This document shows, in pieces, positions 38,853 to 48,753 of a stretch of 64,000 nt of DNA. The DNA comes from Catalinimonas alkaloidigena (GTDB taxonomy: Bacteria; Bacteroidota; Bacteroidia; Cytophagales; Flexibacteraceae), in NCBI RefSeq assembly GCF_900100765.1, contig NZ_FNFO01000004.1, positions 434,001-498,000 of the forward strand, written 5' to 3'. A program made the position numbers and the translations under genes. The notes beneath the pieces were generated by a model. That model had not been told where the DNA came from and ran no database searches. It saw only the letters and a program-made list of their open reading frames with translations. Each line of letters begins with the position of its first letter. Position 1 is the stretch's first letter.

Positions 38853-40733
38853 CTATTCCGGCAAGGCGAAGGCGACGTAGGCATCGCCGGAAGGTGTCTG
38901 CGGATTGCCACCCCCACCCGCCGCAATCACGACGTACTGCCGACCGTTCACTTCGTAGGTCGCCGGTGCGGCGTAGCCCCCAGCCGGTAGTTTTGCCTCC
39001 CACAACACCTTTCCGGTTTGCTTGTCGAACGCCCGGAACCGCTCGTCCATCGTGCTGCCGATAAAGACGAGTCCTCCGGCCGTGACCAGACTGCCGCCGA
39101 GGTTCAGCGTACCGGTCGGCGGAACCCCTCGCTGTGTCAAGGTTTCGAACTCACCCAGCGGCACTTTCCAGACAATCTTTCCGCTCTTGAGGTCAATCGC
39201 GTTCAGTGTTCCCCAGGGCGGTTTCACGGCCGGATACCCTTCAGGGTCCAGAAAACGGTTGTGACCGGTAAAGCGGTAGTCCAGCGTCGCGTCGGGACGT
39301 TCTTCCGGTACCAGTTGCAACAGGTACGGCACTTCATTGGCGTTGACGTACAGCCAGCCCGTTTCGGGATCGTACGCACCACCGCTCCAGTTACTTCCGC
39401 CCACCAGCCCCGGAAACACCACAGTCGCCTGCGTATCGGCCGGAAGGAACAGGTGTCCATACCGTAACTTCTCCAGCCTCTTTGCTACCGCCGCATGCGC
39501 CTCCGGCGAAAGGTCGGTTACGAGTGAATCGGCAAAGCCCTGCCGTACAAACGGCTCGGGATGGGTCGGGTACGGTTGGGTAGCCGACGCCCATTCGCCG
39601 GGCATCCGCGACGGCGGGACGGGCCGTTCTTCCACTTGCCAGAGAGGTTGGCCCGTCGCCCGATCCAAGACGAACACGAAACCCTGCTTGGTCAGTTGCG
39701 CCACCGCTGCGATGGGGTTCCCGTCTTTCTCCACGTCGATCAGCATGGGCGGGCACGGCAAATCGCGGTCCCAGAGGTCGTGATGCACCACCTGGTAATG
39801 CCACACGTACGAACCGTCGCTCGCGTTCAGCGCCAGTACCGAATTTCCGTAGAGGTTGTTGCCCCGCCGATCGGCCCCGTAGAAATCGGCGGCCGGCGAT
39901 CCGGTGGCTAAGTACACAATGCCGGTTTCCGGATCGAGCGTGAGTCCGCTCCAGGCGTTGACGCCCCCTACCTGTTGCCAGGCGTCAGGCGGCCACGTTT
40001 CGTAGCCCGGCTCGCCCGGCTGCGGAATGGTATGAAACGTCCAGGCGATTGTGCCCGTCCGCACGTCGTAGGCCCGCACGTGGCCCGGCACCCGGTCGAT
40101 GGAATGGTCGTTTACACTCGGCCCCAGGATGTATAAATTTTGGTACACGCCCCCCGGCGACGAGGCCCAGACGTCAACATGTGCCGTGTCGCGATCCAGT
40201 CCTTCGCGCAGATCGACCTTCCCTCCTTTCCCGAACGATTCCACGAGTTGGCCGGTCGCCGCATCAAGGGCGAACAGCGTTGGCCCCGCCGTAAACAGAA
40301 TGCGCCGCTCGTCGCCCTCCTGCCAGTACGTCACCCCCCGGTTGGCCCCTTTGATGCTCGCCCACTCCGGGTCGTCTTTTCCGCCGAACGGATCGAACCG
40401 CCATCGTTCCTGCCCGGTGGCGGCATCCAGCGCTACCACTTTCAGGCGGGGTGATGTAGCGTACAGCACACCCTCCACCACAATGGGGTTACACTCGATC
40501 GTCGAGCGGTTTTTCTCACGCGCATCGCCGGTACGGTAGGTCCAGGCCACCTCCAGCTGCGCCACATTGTCCTGGTTGAGTTGCGTCAGTGCCGAGTAGC
40601 GCGTAGCGCCCTGATCGCCCCCGGCCACCTGCCAGGTACGGTACGGATCGGGCAGTCGTTCGGTCCGCAGTTGCGGAGGCTGGCACGCCGCCAACAGAAA
40701 CAAAAGGCTTCCGCCAAGCAAAAGTTTATGCAT
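38853..40733 (-). CDS. PQQ-dependent dehydrogenase lipoprotein
   Basis: This protein of about 626 residues is an eight-bladed quinoprotein propeller of the membrane-type glucose/alcohol dehydrogenase family. Tryptophan-docking motifs recur (for example VVALDAATGQERWRF and NAIDLKSGKIVWKVPL), and SNWSGGAYDPETGWLYVN is typical of the family. A lipobox LLAAC places the lipid anchor at C17, so it acts on the periplasmic side. The substrate is unknown; sugars or alcohols oxidised to acids with electrons to the respiratory chain are the family norm. Upstream in-frame starts at 40739 and 40751 exist; 40733 gives the most compact signal. Confidence 0.9.
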   Translation of the reverse strand: MHKLLLGGSLLFLLAACQPPQLRTERLPDPYRTWQVAGGDQGATRYSALTQLNQDNVAQLEVAWTYRTGDAREKNRSTIECNPIVVEGVLYATSPRLKVVALDAATGQERWRFDPFGGKDDPEWASIKGANRGVTYWQEGDERRILFTAGPTLFALDAATGQLVESFGKGGKVDLREGLDRDTAHVDVWASSPGGVYQNLYILGPSVNDHSIDRVPGHVRAYDVRTGTIAWTFHTIPQPGEPGYETWPPDAWQQVGGVNAWSGLTLDPETGIVYLATGSPAADFYGADRRGNNLYGNSVLALNASDGSYVWHYQVVHHDLWDRDLPCPPMLIDVEKDGNPIAAVAQLTKQGFVFVLDRATGQPLWQVEERPVPPSRMPGEWASATQPYPTHPEPFVRQGFADSLVTDLSPEAHAAVAKRLEKLRYGHLFLPADTQATVVFPGLVGGSNWSGGAYDPETGWLYVNANEVPYLLQLVPEERPDATLDYRFTGHNRFLDPEGYPAVKPPWGTLNAIDLKSGKIVWKVPLGEFETLTQRGVPPTGTLNLGGSLVTAGGLVFIGSTMDERFRAFDKQTGKVLWEAKLPAGGYAAPATYEVNGRQYVVIAAGGGGNPQTPSGDAYVAFALPE

Positions 40734-40764
40734 AGACATGAACCCGCACATCAGCGCGGGCCGG

Positions 40765-41562
40765 TTAGTCGTGGTTTGCCGCTAGTGTGGTCCGCAATGC
40801 CCGCAGGTACGCCACTGCGTGTCGGAGGCGACTTCCGTACCAGGAAAACAGTTCGCCGTCGACCAGGTGCACAGAAGCGGCAGGACACAGGGTTTGGAAT
40901 TCCACACGGTGCTTTTCCCCAAAAGGATACGGCTCGGACGAAAGAAAGATATGGTCGGGTCGGGCAGCGGTTAACTCGTCCGGCGTGATCTCCGGATAGC
41001 GCGGCAGGTCGCCGAAAGCATTGGCCCAGCCCGCCCACGTCAGCACCTCGTGGATGAACGTACCCTGCCCCGCGACCATCATCGGTGCTTTCCAGATCAG
41101 GTACGCCACGCGGGAACGGACGCCAGCGGAGGGCGACAAGGTTGCAAAGTCGCGCGCGATTTCGTCGGCCAACGCCGTGGCTCGCCCAGGTTGCGCCACC
41201 AGATCGCCCACGGCGCGGATCATGCGCAGCGCGTCGTCGAGCGAGGCAATGTCGCTCATCCAGACGGGGTAACGGGCCGCCAGTTGCTCGATGCCCTCGC
41301 GTTCGTTTTCCTCTTTGTTGCCGATGATCAGGTCGGGTTGCAGGGACGCGATGGTGTCGAAGCGGTACTGTTTCGTGCCGCCGACGACCGGAATGGCCGT
41401 GACGTGGTCGGCCGGATGAACACAAAATTTGGTACGCCCCACCACCGGCGCCCCCAGATCGAGTAAAAGTTCGGTCTGCGAGGGCACTAACGAAACGATG
41501 CGTTGCGGCCTTTGCGGCACGGCAACGCATCGTCCCATCTGATCGACCACCGGGCGGATCAT
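40765..41562 (-). CDS. ABC-type metal-receptor fold protein without signal peptide
   Basis: This 265-residue protein has the helical-backbone metal receptor (BtuF/FhuD-like) fold: RPQRIVSLVPSQTELLLDLGA near the start, then GTKQYRFDTIASLQPDLIIGNKEEN and the late ARPDHIFLSSEPYPF segment. Such proteins normally are periplasmic and bind cobalamin or siderophores, yet no signal peptide or lipobox is present, so it should stay in the cytoplasm. No transporter subunit is nearby. It starts 7 bases after the stop of the M42 peptidase and probably shares its transcript. A cytoplasmic ligand-binding or enzymatic role is possible. Confidence 0.85.
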   Translation of the reverse strand: MIRPVVDQMGRCVAVPQRPQRIVSLVPSQTELLLDLGAPVVGRTKFCVHPADHVTAIPVVGGTKQYRFDTIASLQPDLIIGNKEENEREGIEQLAARYPVWMSDIASLDDALRMIRAVGDLVAQPGRATALADEIARDFATLSPSAGVRSRVAYLIWKAPMMVAGQGTFIHEVLTWAGWANAFGDLPRYPEITPDELTAARPDHIFLSSEPYPFGEKHRVEFQTLCPAASVHLVDGELFSWYGSRLRHAVAYLRALRTTLAANHD

Positions 41563-41569
41563 GGTATTT

Positions 41570-42643
41570 TTACTGGATATAGCGAAAATCGTGGCCGTTT
41601 TCGAGGGCCAGCAGCGTTTCGTACATCAGCCGGATGACGTTTTCCACGTCGTCTTTGTGGACGGTTTCCACGGTAGTATGCATGTATTTCAGCGGCAGGG
41701 AAATCAGCGCCGACGCCACCCCTTCGGCCGAGTAGGCAAAGGCATCGGTATCCGTACCGGTGAAGCGGGTAGCCGCCGCCCGCTGGAACGGCAGTTCTTT
41801 GTCTTCCGCCACCTGAATAATCAGGTCCAGCAGGTTGTTCTGCACGGCGGGCCCGTAGGTCAGCACCGGACCGCTGCCGCATTTCTGGTCCCCTTGCTCC
41901 ACTTTGTTGTACAGCGGCGACTGCGTATCGTGACACACGTCCGTGACAATGGCCACATTGGGCTTGATGCGCCGAGAAATCATTTCGGCACCCCGCAGGC
42001 CAATTTCTTCCTGTACGGCATTGACCACGTAAACACCAAAATCCAGCTTCACGTTGTTTTCTTTCAGGCGACGGGCCACTTCGGCGATCATAAACCCACC
42101 GATGCGGTTGTCGAGCGCGCGCCCCACGTAGTAGCGGTTGTTCAGTTCCATAAACTCGTCCTCGAACGTCACCACACAGCCCACGTGAATGCCCATCGAG
42201 AGCACCTCATCTTTGTTGCTGGCGCCGCAGTCAAGGCACAGATTTTTCTGGTCGGGTTTCGGGTCCGATTTCTCGTCCTTCCGTACGTGGATGGCCGGCC
42301 AGCCGAACACCGCCTTCACGATGCCCTTTTTCGTGTGGATGTTCACCCGCTTGGAAGGCGCAATGGCGTAGTCGGAGCCGCCGTTCCGCCGGATGTAGAT
42401 GTAACCCTGATCGTTGATGTAATGCACAAACCACGAAATTTCGTCGGCGTGCGCCTCGATCACCACTTTGTAGTCTGCTTCGGGATTGATAATCCCCACC
42501 ACCGAGCCGTAGACATCGGTCTGGTAAGTGTCGATGTACGGTTTGATGTAATCGAGCCACAGTTGCTGGCCCGAGGTTTCGAAGCCCGTCGGTGAGGCGT
42601 TGTTGAGGTATTTGACTAGAAACTCTTTGCTCTTATCGTCCAT
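41570..42643 (-). CDS. M42 family metallopeptidase (glutamyl aminopeptidase-like)
   Basis: This 357-residue cytoplasmic peptidase has the M42 active site: H65 and D67 in EAHADE, D178 in GRALDNRIGG, the catalytic E212/E213 in QEEIGLRGA, then TDVCHDT and a late HTTVETV histidine. M42 enzymes form dodecamers that trim short peptides from the N-terminus. The frame is open to 42694, but the ATG at 42643 matches the family's usual beginning MDDKSKEFL. It is followed by the metal-receptor fold gene. Confidence 0.95.
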   Translation of the reverse strand: MDDKSKEFLVKYLNNASPTGFETSGQQLWLDYIKPYIDTYQTDVYGSVVGIINPEADYKVVIEAHADEISWFVHYINDQGYIYIRRNGGSDYAIAPSKRVNIHTKKGIVKAVFGWPAIHVRKDEKSDPKPDQKNLCLDCGASNKDEVLSMGIHVGCVVTFEDEFMELNNRYYVGRALDNRIGGFMIAEVARRLKENNVKLDFGVYVVNAVQEEIGLRGAEMISRRIKPNVAIVTDVCHDTQSPLYNKVEQGDQKCGSGPVLTYGPAVQNNLLDLIIQVAEDKELPFQRAAATRFTGTDTDAFAYSAEGVASALISLPLKYMHTTVETVHKDDVENVIRLMYETLLALENGHDFRYIQ

Positions 42644-42785
42644 AATGTGTTCAAATTGCGTTGCGGGCAAAGATAGCAAAGGGCCGACAAGCACAGGTGC
42701 AGAAAAGACTTAACACCCTCATCCTGAATTTCTCCCTGGGGATCTTCTCTTCTTTTTTGCTTCTTGCATAAAATCCATAACTCGT

Positions 42786-43190
42786 ATGATCACGGTCCCT
42801 ACCCGCGGCGGCATGCAGCCTTTTTCCCCTGACCTGCTGGACCAATGGTTTTACAAAGCAGGATTCCACAAAGTCGCGTTTACAAAACCTTTTATCCGGC
42901 TGAGCACTTGCGCATACGACAAAATCATTGTCTACAAATTGACCCAAAACCCACTGTTCACTACGTATTATAAGGAAGCTTCGGCTGGAGGGCTCATCGT
43001 GTTCGAAGTATCCGTTCAAGAGGGCTTTTTACGGTACCAAGGCTATTGCCCCCTCTGGCTCTTCGGGATCTGGACATTGGAATTACCATTTCAATCGCGT
43101 GTCAATTGTCTGATGAAGTACCGACAGGATGGATTCGAAGCCGAGGAACGATTACGAGGGTTTCTGAAAAGGTTTGGGGATAGTTCCTGA
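42786..43190 (+). CDS. Orphan protein of unknown function
   Basis: This frame of 134 codons starts at the ATG at 42786 and stops five bases before the convergent S1/P1 nuclease stop. The translation is not repetitive and has plausible residue use (YKAGFHKVAFTKPFIRLSTCAYDKIIVYKL), with no signal peptide or membrane helix. It is more AT-rich than its neighbours. I recognise no family. It could be a genuine lineage-specific protein or a remnant. Confidence 0.5.
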   Translation: MITVPTRGGMQPFSPDLLDQWFYKAGFHKVAFTKPFIRLSTCAYDKIIVYKLTQNPLFTTYYKEASAGGLIVFEVSVQEGFLRYQGYCPLWLFGIWTLELPFQSRVNCLMKYRQDGFEAEERLRGFLKRFGDSS

Positions 43191-43196
43191 TTCTTA

Positions 43197-44141
43197 TCAC
43201 ACCAGCTGCCGGAGCACTTCGGCCAGGCGCCACCCGGCCAGCACCATTCGCCCGGCCGCCAGCTTGCGGGCCAAGTTCGGATAGTCAGGTGGCAGAACAG
43301 CGCCGTGGTCCCGGTCAACGCCAGCAGGCAGCGTGCCGTGTCGATACGCCCACAGGGCCAGGTCGTAGCTTTCCGGATAAATGGTTGCGTCGAGGGTGTC
43401 GAGCGCTACCGGAGGCAGCCATTTTCCGCGCTGGTAGAGGCGGCGGGCGGCCTGCGCCACATCGTGCGGCTGCTCCGACTGCAGCACCAGCCCATCCCAA
43501 AAGTAGTGGAGGTTGATGGTGGTATCGGCTTCGGTCGGGCGGATAAAAAACAGATTACCGCCCCGGTCGCCCTCCGGAAACTGGTCGGAGAAAAACGCCG
43601 CCGTGTGCAACGGCTGGTGCAGGTCACCCACGAGGTGAAACAACCACGCCAGGGCAATGGCGCGGGCTTCGGCCGTGGTGTCGGCGCGGAAGATGCCCAG
43701 GTTGCGCTGGTAAGCGTACAGAATATTTTCAGGCGGCTGCGCTTCGGCGATGGGGACCGGCGTCTGGCGGGTGGCCGACAGCGGCGGATTGACGTAGTGC
43801 CATGTGGGGTGGTAATGGGGCGTATTGCGCGTTTCGTCGGCCCACTTGGCGGCGGCCATAAATATGAACTGTTGCTGCACCTCGGCCGAAGGGTCCGCCA
43901 GCTGACGGCTTTCTTCTTCCCACGCGGCATACTGCGGATGGGCCTTCAGCAGCGCAAGCACCTGCGGAATAACGTCCGGATGGCCCTGGGCGAGGTAGCG
44001 ATACGCCAGCGCACCGGAAACCATGTGCCCGGCCCGCGTCCAGGCGTGGACCGGAGCCACCACCAGCCCGAGCCACAGGCAGCACATCCATCCGTTTCGA
44101 ACCAACAGGGCAAGGAGCAGCTTCAATGCGTACATCAACAC
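43197..44141 (-). CDS. S1/P1 nuclease, exported
   Basis: This 314-residue protein has a signal peptide ending VHA, after which W34 becomes the new N-terminus, a zinc ligand in S1/P1 nucleases. Other metal-site motifs are visible: TRAGH, AAAKWADE, HYHPTWHYVN and HLVGDLHQPLHTA, then GNLFF with a downstream H-x3-W. It would cleave single-stranded DNA or RNA, or remove 3' phosphates, in the periplasm or outside the cell, probably for nutrient gain. It is divergent from the hybrid regulator at 44441. Confidence 0.92.
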   Translation of the reverse strand: MLMYALKLLLALLVRNGWMCCLWLGLVVAPVHAWTRAGHMVSGALAYRYLAQGHPDVIPQVLALLKAHPQYAAWEEESRQLADPSAEVQQQFIFMAAAKWADETRNTPHYHPTWHYVNPPLSATRQTPVPIAEAQPPENILYAYQRNLGIFRADTTAEARAIALAWLFHLVGDLHQPLHTAAFFSDQFPEGDRGGNLFFIRPTEADTTINLHYFWDGLVLQSEQPHDVAQAARRLYQRGKWLPPVALDTLDATIYPESYDLALWAYRHGTLPAGVDRDHGAVLPPDYPNLARKLAAGRMVLAGWRLAEVLRQLV

Positions 44142-44440
44142 AACAACCGTGAGTATTCTTTCCGATCTCCGGAAGCACGAAACTACAGAAACCCCGCGCC
44201 ATCCCGCTTATTTCGCTATTGTTTTCTATGACATTTCCCACGTAATTTTGGCAAATTGCGACATTTTACTGCTGACCCGTACTACCATCAGGGCAGCGGT
44301 AGCTGGAACAACCCGACTCGTTTGCAACGGAGGAACATGAGCAAGCGGGACTCATCAGATGCTGTGACAACCTATAGCCCCCACGCGAAACGCCGCGTGC
44401 CCACCCTTGTTCGTTTCCATTTCTGTTGATTAGTGCATTT
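44142..44440. other. Spacer between S1/P1 nuclease and hybrid regulator genes
   Basis: These roughly 300 bases separate divergent genes and must hold promoters for both. I saw a weak GC-rich inverted repeat, CACGCG and CGCGTG, in the last 65 bases, but no gene or clear -33/-7 pair. Confidence 0.35.
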
Positions 44441-47400
44441 ATGAAGCATACTCTACTCTTCTTTCTGATGTTAGGCACATTAGCCCAGGCCGGCTACGCT
44501 CAGAAGCGAGTGGAGTTTACGCATTTCACTACCCGCGACGGGCTGTCGAAAAGCTACGTCAAGACCATTTTGCAGGATCACGAAGGATTTCTGTGGCTGG
44601 GCACCCCCGACGGCCTCAACCGCTACGACGGCTATGGCTTCCACGTATACCGGGAAGACAGTCACCAGCCGCATTCGCTTTCGGGCAACGAAATCAGTAC
44701 TCTGCTGGAGGACCAGCATCAGCAACTCTGGATCGGCACCAACGGCGGCGGCCTGAACCGCTACTTGCCCGACCAAGATGCGTTCGTGGCATATCGTCTG
44801 GAAAACAGCGGTTTACAGAGCAACCAGATTACGGCCCTGGCCGAAGCGGCCGACGGTACGCTGTGGATCGGTACCAGCCGGGGTCTGCACCACTACGATG
44901 CGCACCGCGACCTGATCGTGCACGACCTGACGGACGCCGAAGGGCGCCCGGTGCTACCGGCGGTTACCGCCCTCGCCGCCGACCCGCGCGGGCACCTCTG
45001 GGTGGGCACCCCTGAAGGACTACGGGTCGTGCAGCAGAACCGACTGATCGCCCCGGGACCGACACCCCTGGCGCAACAGGCCGTAGCCGCTCTGATGGTC
45101 GACGCGACCCACCTCCTCTGGGTGGGATCGGCCGCGCAGGGAATCTACGTAGTGGCGCCTGAGGCGGCCACCGCCACGCCCACAATCGTGCACCAGTTCC
45201 GCCACCAGCCGCAAGACCCCGCCAGCCTGGGCAGCGACATCATCCTGACGCTTTTCCAGGACCGCCAGCAGCGCATCTGGATTGGGACCGACCTGGGGGG
45301 ACTGAACTACTACGATGCGGCCCACCAGCGGTTTGTGCGGTACCAGCACGACAACCGATTGGCCAGCAGCCTTAGCAGCAACAACGTCCTGTCGATTGAA
45401 GAGGACCACGCCGGCAACTTATGGATCGGGACCAATTTCGGAGGGCTGAACCTGATGGAGCAGAACCCTACCTTCGAACACTACAAAAGCAATCCCTACC
45501 ATTACGCCAGCAGTCCGGTCCTTTCGATCTACGTCGATCAGCAACAGAAACTCTGGATCGGGACCGACGGCAACGGCCTCACCTGCCAGACACCGGAAGG
45601 TGGTTTTCAGGAATACCTCTACACCGAAAACCGGCGCAACAGCCTGGGCGGCAACACCATCCAACGCATTTTTGAAGACGCACAGGGCAACCTGTGGCTG
45701 GGCACGTACAACAACGGCATCAGCGTGATGCACCGCGACGGTACGTTTTCGCACTACCAGAGCCACGACCAGCATGGCCTGAGTCACCACGACGTACGGA
45801 CTTTTCTGGTCGATCACAAAGGCCACTTCTGGGTAGGCACCAACGGCGGCGGCCTGAACCTCTACCAACCCGAACGGGACCGCTTTCAGGCCTTCCGGGC
45901 GGCCCCTGGTACCCCTTACGGCCTCACCAGCGACTCGATCGTCAGCCTCTACGAAGACAGCCGCGGCATGGTCTGGGTCGGGACGGTGCACGGCGGCGTG
46001 TGCTTCTTCGATCCCGGTCAGGTCAGCAGCGAGGGCATCAACTTCTACCGCATCCAACTGCCCGTCAACGACCGACACAAATTGTACGGCAACTCCGTGC
46101 TCAGCATTACGGAAGACAGCTACGGCAACATGTGGTTCGGCAACTACGTCTCCGGTATTTCCTACATGAACTACCAGACGCGCCAGTTGCGACAATACGA
46201 TAAAAACGATGGGTTGCCCGGCAACGTGATCAACGGCTTGCTGCCCGGCCACGAGGGCACCGTCTGGATCAGCACCAGTCAGGGGCTGGCTCGCTATCAG
46301 CCCGAACAAGATACGTTTGAAGTGTTCGACGAGCGCGATGGTCTTCAGGGCAACGAGTTTTTGCACGGAGCGGCGTTTCAGGCCCCCGACGGCAAGTTGT
46401 ATTTCGGCGGCATCAACGGCGTCAATGCCTTCTACGCCGACAGCATTCATCCCAATACGTACCCACCTACCGTACACATCACCGGCATTTCCAGCTTCAA
46501 CGAGCCGGTTGCCTATACGCCGGACGCCTCGCCACGGCGTTCGATCGTGTTGCGCCCCCAGCAGTCCACCTTCACGTTCGATTTTGTCGCGCTGAGCTAC
46601 CCCCGGGCCGAAAACAACCGGTACGCCGTAAAGCTGGAAGGTTTCGAAGAAGAGTGGCGTCCCCTCGGCACCCACCGATCGGCCACCTACACCAACATTC
46701 CGCCCGGCACGTACACGTTCCGCGTGAAGGGCTCCAACTGCGACGGCATCTGGAACGAACGCGGCGCGGCGGTGACGGTACACCTGCTGGCCCCGTGGTG
46801 GAAAACCGGCTGGGCCTACGCCTTGTACCTGGTCGTTTTGGGGTGTATCCTCTTCTTTGCCATCACCCTGACGGTGAAACGCGCGAAGCTGAACGAACGG
46901 CTCAAGCTGATCGAACGGGAGAAGGCGTACGAACACCAGATCCACCAGGCCAAACTCGATTTCTTCACCAACGTTTCGCACGAATTTCGCACTCCGCTGA
47001 CGCTCATCCTCAGTCCGCTGGAAAAGATGCTGTCTCAGGGCGACACCGCCTCGCAGCGCCAGCACGAACTGATGTACCGCAATGCCCGGTCGCTCCTGCG
47101 GCTGGTTGACGAAATTCTCGATTTCCGGAAGGCAACCGAGGGTAACCTGCAACTACGCGTCAGCGAAGTCGAACTGGTCACGTATGTTCAATCGATCACG
47201 ACCTTGTTTCAGGACCTGAGTCAGCACAAGCGGCTTCGCTTTGCATTCGACACCGACCTGGATCAGCTCACCGCCTGGGTCGATACCGACAAGCTCGAGC
47301 GCGTGATCTACAACCTGTTGTCCAACGCATTCAAGTTTACGCCGGAAGGCGGTCAGGTGGCCTTGCGCCTGCGCGAACTGTCGCCGGAAGTGTGCGAGAT

Positions 47401-48541
47401 TGCGGTCAGCGACACTGGGCCGGGCATTCCCATGGCCGAACAGGAAAAGATTTTTCAGCGGTTTTACCAGGCCGAATCGCCAAGTCACATCCTCCCCTCG
47501 GGCACGGGCATCGGGCTGGCGCTGGTCAAAGAGCTGGTCAGTCTGCACCACGGCACCGTGACGGTCGACAGCGCTCCCGGTCAGGGCACTACGTTCCGGC
47601 TGGTGCTGCCCATTTCGCAACAGCGGTATGCCCCGCACGAGGTGGTGCACACCGCTCAGACCCCAGGATTGTCCGAACCGCTGGCCAGCACGGTGCTTCC
47701 GAGCGCCGCACCAGAACCCGCACAAACGCACGACACGACACCCGACCGCGCCTCCCTACCACAAGTCCTGGTGGTGGACGACAACGCTGACCTGCGTGCG
47801 TTGCTGCGCGAGAACCTTACGACCGCGTACCGGGTGCTGGAAGCGACAAACGGCCAGGAAGCCATCGGCTTGGCACGCGAAGCGCAGCCCGACCTGATCG
47901 TAACCGACGTAATGATGCCCGTGATGGACGGGTATGCGCTGTGCGCCGCCTTGAAGAAAGACATCCACACCAGCCACATTCCTGTGATCGTCCTGACGGC
48001 GCGGAACTCGCTGGAACAACAGATCCGGGGCCTTGAAACCGGGGCCGATGCGTACATCAGCAAACCTTTCAGCCTGGAATTGCTGGAAACCCGCGTCCGC
48101 AAGCTGATCGAAACTCGTCGGCAGTTGATCGAGCGGTTCTCGCAGGGCGAAGTGCTCGCGCCCGAAGCCCTCAGCATCACGTCGGTCGACCAACGCTTTC
48201 TGGAACAGGTCAAGGCCGTGCTGGAACGCCACATCGACGACGTGGAATTTCGGTTGGAGGTGTTTTGCAAAGAGGTGGGCATGAGCCACACGCAACTCTA
48301 CAACAAGATCAAAGCCCTGACCGGCTTCTCGCCCAACGAACTGATCCGCGACTTCCGCCTCAAGCGGGCGGTGCAATTGCTGCGCGAGTCGGACCTGACG
48401 ATCAACGAAGTAGCCGTGGCGGTCGGGTTTAACGACGCCAAGTACTTCAGTCGCAGCTTCCGAAAGCAGTTTGACCAAACCCCTTCGGAATACATCCAGG
48501 CCCACCGCCAGCGTACCCGCTCGAACGGATCCACGCTGTAA
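44441..48541 (+). CDS. Hybrid two-component system regulator (propeller sensor, kinase, receiver, AraC output)
   Basis: This 1366-residue protein combines all parts of a two-component system in one chain. A signal peptide precedes two sensor propellers built of LWIGT-type repeats (about 20-690), a Y_Y_Y domain (about 695-775) and one transmembrane helix (about 785-810). The kinase has H847 in FFTNVSHEFRTPLTL and an ATPase domain ending SGTGIGLALVKELV. A receiver with D1156 in VTDVMMPVMDGY and an AraC-type DNA-binding domain (about 1255-1360) follow. Such regulators sense oligosaccharides and switch on adjacent susCD loci. The susCD pair and a direct-repeat array lie directly downstream, which fits. 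ATG 44441 precedes the signal peptide. Confidence 0.95.
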   Translation: MKHTLLFFLMLGTLAQAGYAQKRVEFTHFTTRDGLSKSYVKTILQDHEGFLWLGTPDGLNRYDGYGFHVYREDSHQPHSLSGNEISTLLEDQHQQLWIGTNGGGLNRYLPDQDAFVAYRLENSGLQSNQITALAEAADGTLWIGTSRGLHHYDAHRDLIVHDLTDAEGRPVLPAVTALAADPRGHLWVGTPEGLRVVQQNRLIAPGPTPLAQQAVAALMVDATHLLWVGSAAQGIYVVAPEAATATPTIVHQFRHQPQDPASLGSDIILTLFQDRQQRIWIGTDLGGLNYYDAAHQRFVRYQHDNRLASSLSSNNVLSIEEDHAGNLWIGTNFGGLNLMEQNPTFEHYKSNPYHYASSPVLSIYVDQQQKLWIGTDGNGLTCQTPEGGFQEYLYTENRRNSLGGNTIQRIFEDAQGNLWLGTYNNGISVMHRDGTFSHYQSHDQHGLSHHDVRTFLVDHKGHFWVGTNGGGLNLYQPERDRFQAFRAAPGTPYGLTSDSIVSLYEDSRGMVWVGTVHGGVCFFDPGQVSSEGINFYRIQLPVNDRHKLYGNSVLSITEDSYGNMWFGNYVSGISYMNYQTRQLRQYDKNDGLPGNVINGLLPGHEGTVWISTSQGLARYQPEQDTFEVFDERDGLQGNEFLHGAAFQAPDGKLYFGGINGVNAFYADSIHPNTYPPTVHITGISSFNEPVAYTPDASPRRSIVLRPQQSTFTFDFVALSYPRAENNRYAVKLEGFEEEWRPLGTHRSATYTNIPPGTYTFRVKGSNCDGIWNERGAAVTVHLLAPWWKTGWAYALYLVVLGCILFFAITLTVKRAKLNERLKLIEREKAYEHQIHQAKLDFFTNVSHEFRTPLTLILSPLEKMLSQGDTASQRQHELMYRNARSLLRLVDEILDFRKATEGNLQLRVSEVELVTYVQSITTLFQDLSQHKRLRFAFDTDLDQLTAWVDTDKLERVIYNLLSNAFKFTPEGGQVALRLRELSPEVCEIAVSDTGPGIPMAEQEKIFQRFYQAESPSHILPSGTGIGLALVKELVSLHHGTVTVDSAPGQGTTFRLVLPISQQRYAPHEVVHTAQTPGLSEPLASTVLPSAAPEPAQTHDTTPDRASLPQVLVVDDNADLRALLRENLTTAYRVLEATNGQEAIGLAREAQPDLIVTDVMMPVMDGYALCAALKKDIHTSHIPVIVLTARNSLEQQIRGLETGADAYISKPFSLELLETRVRKLIETRRQLIERFSQGEVLAPEALSITSVDQRFLEQVKAVLERHIDDVEFRLEVFCKEVGMSHTQLYNKIKALTGFSPNELIRDFRLKRAVQLLRESDLTINEVAVAVGFNDAKYFSRSFRKQFDQTPSEYIQAHRQRTRSNGSTL

Positions 48542-48578
48542 TCCTTTTTCAAAAGGTTATAGCAAATGCTTTGTCGCG

Positions 48579-48615
48579 CAGCGTTAAGTAGCCGCAGGCT
48601 ATAGGGCTTGCGCTG
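48579..48615 (+). other. Nested hairpin after the hybrid regulator gene
   Basis: Three stacked inverted repeats share one centre: CAGCG/CGCTG (48579-48583 with 48611-48615), AAG/CTT (48586-48588 with 48607-48609) and AGCC/GGCT (48590-48593 with 48597-48600). No T-run follows, so it may be an RNA structure, a factor-dependent terminator or a dispersed repeat. Confidence 0.3.
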
Positions 48616-48753
48616 TCTGGTTTTGTCAAGTTAACTTTCACACGTTCCGGTTGCCCGTTCCTGATCGCGGTACAGGCGAATGTTACGCACATTGCCGTCC
48701 GCACCGCTCATTTTTTAGAAAATCCGCCGGAGACGCTTCAATGACCCGTTTGT

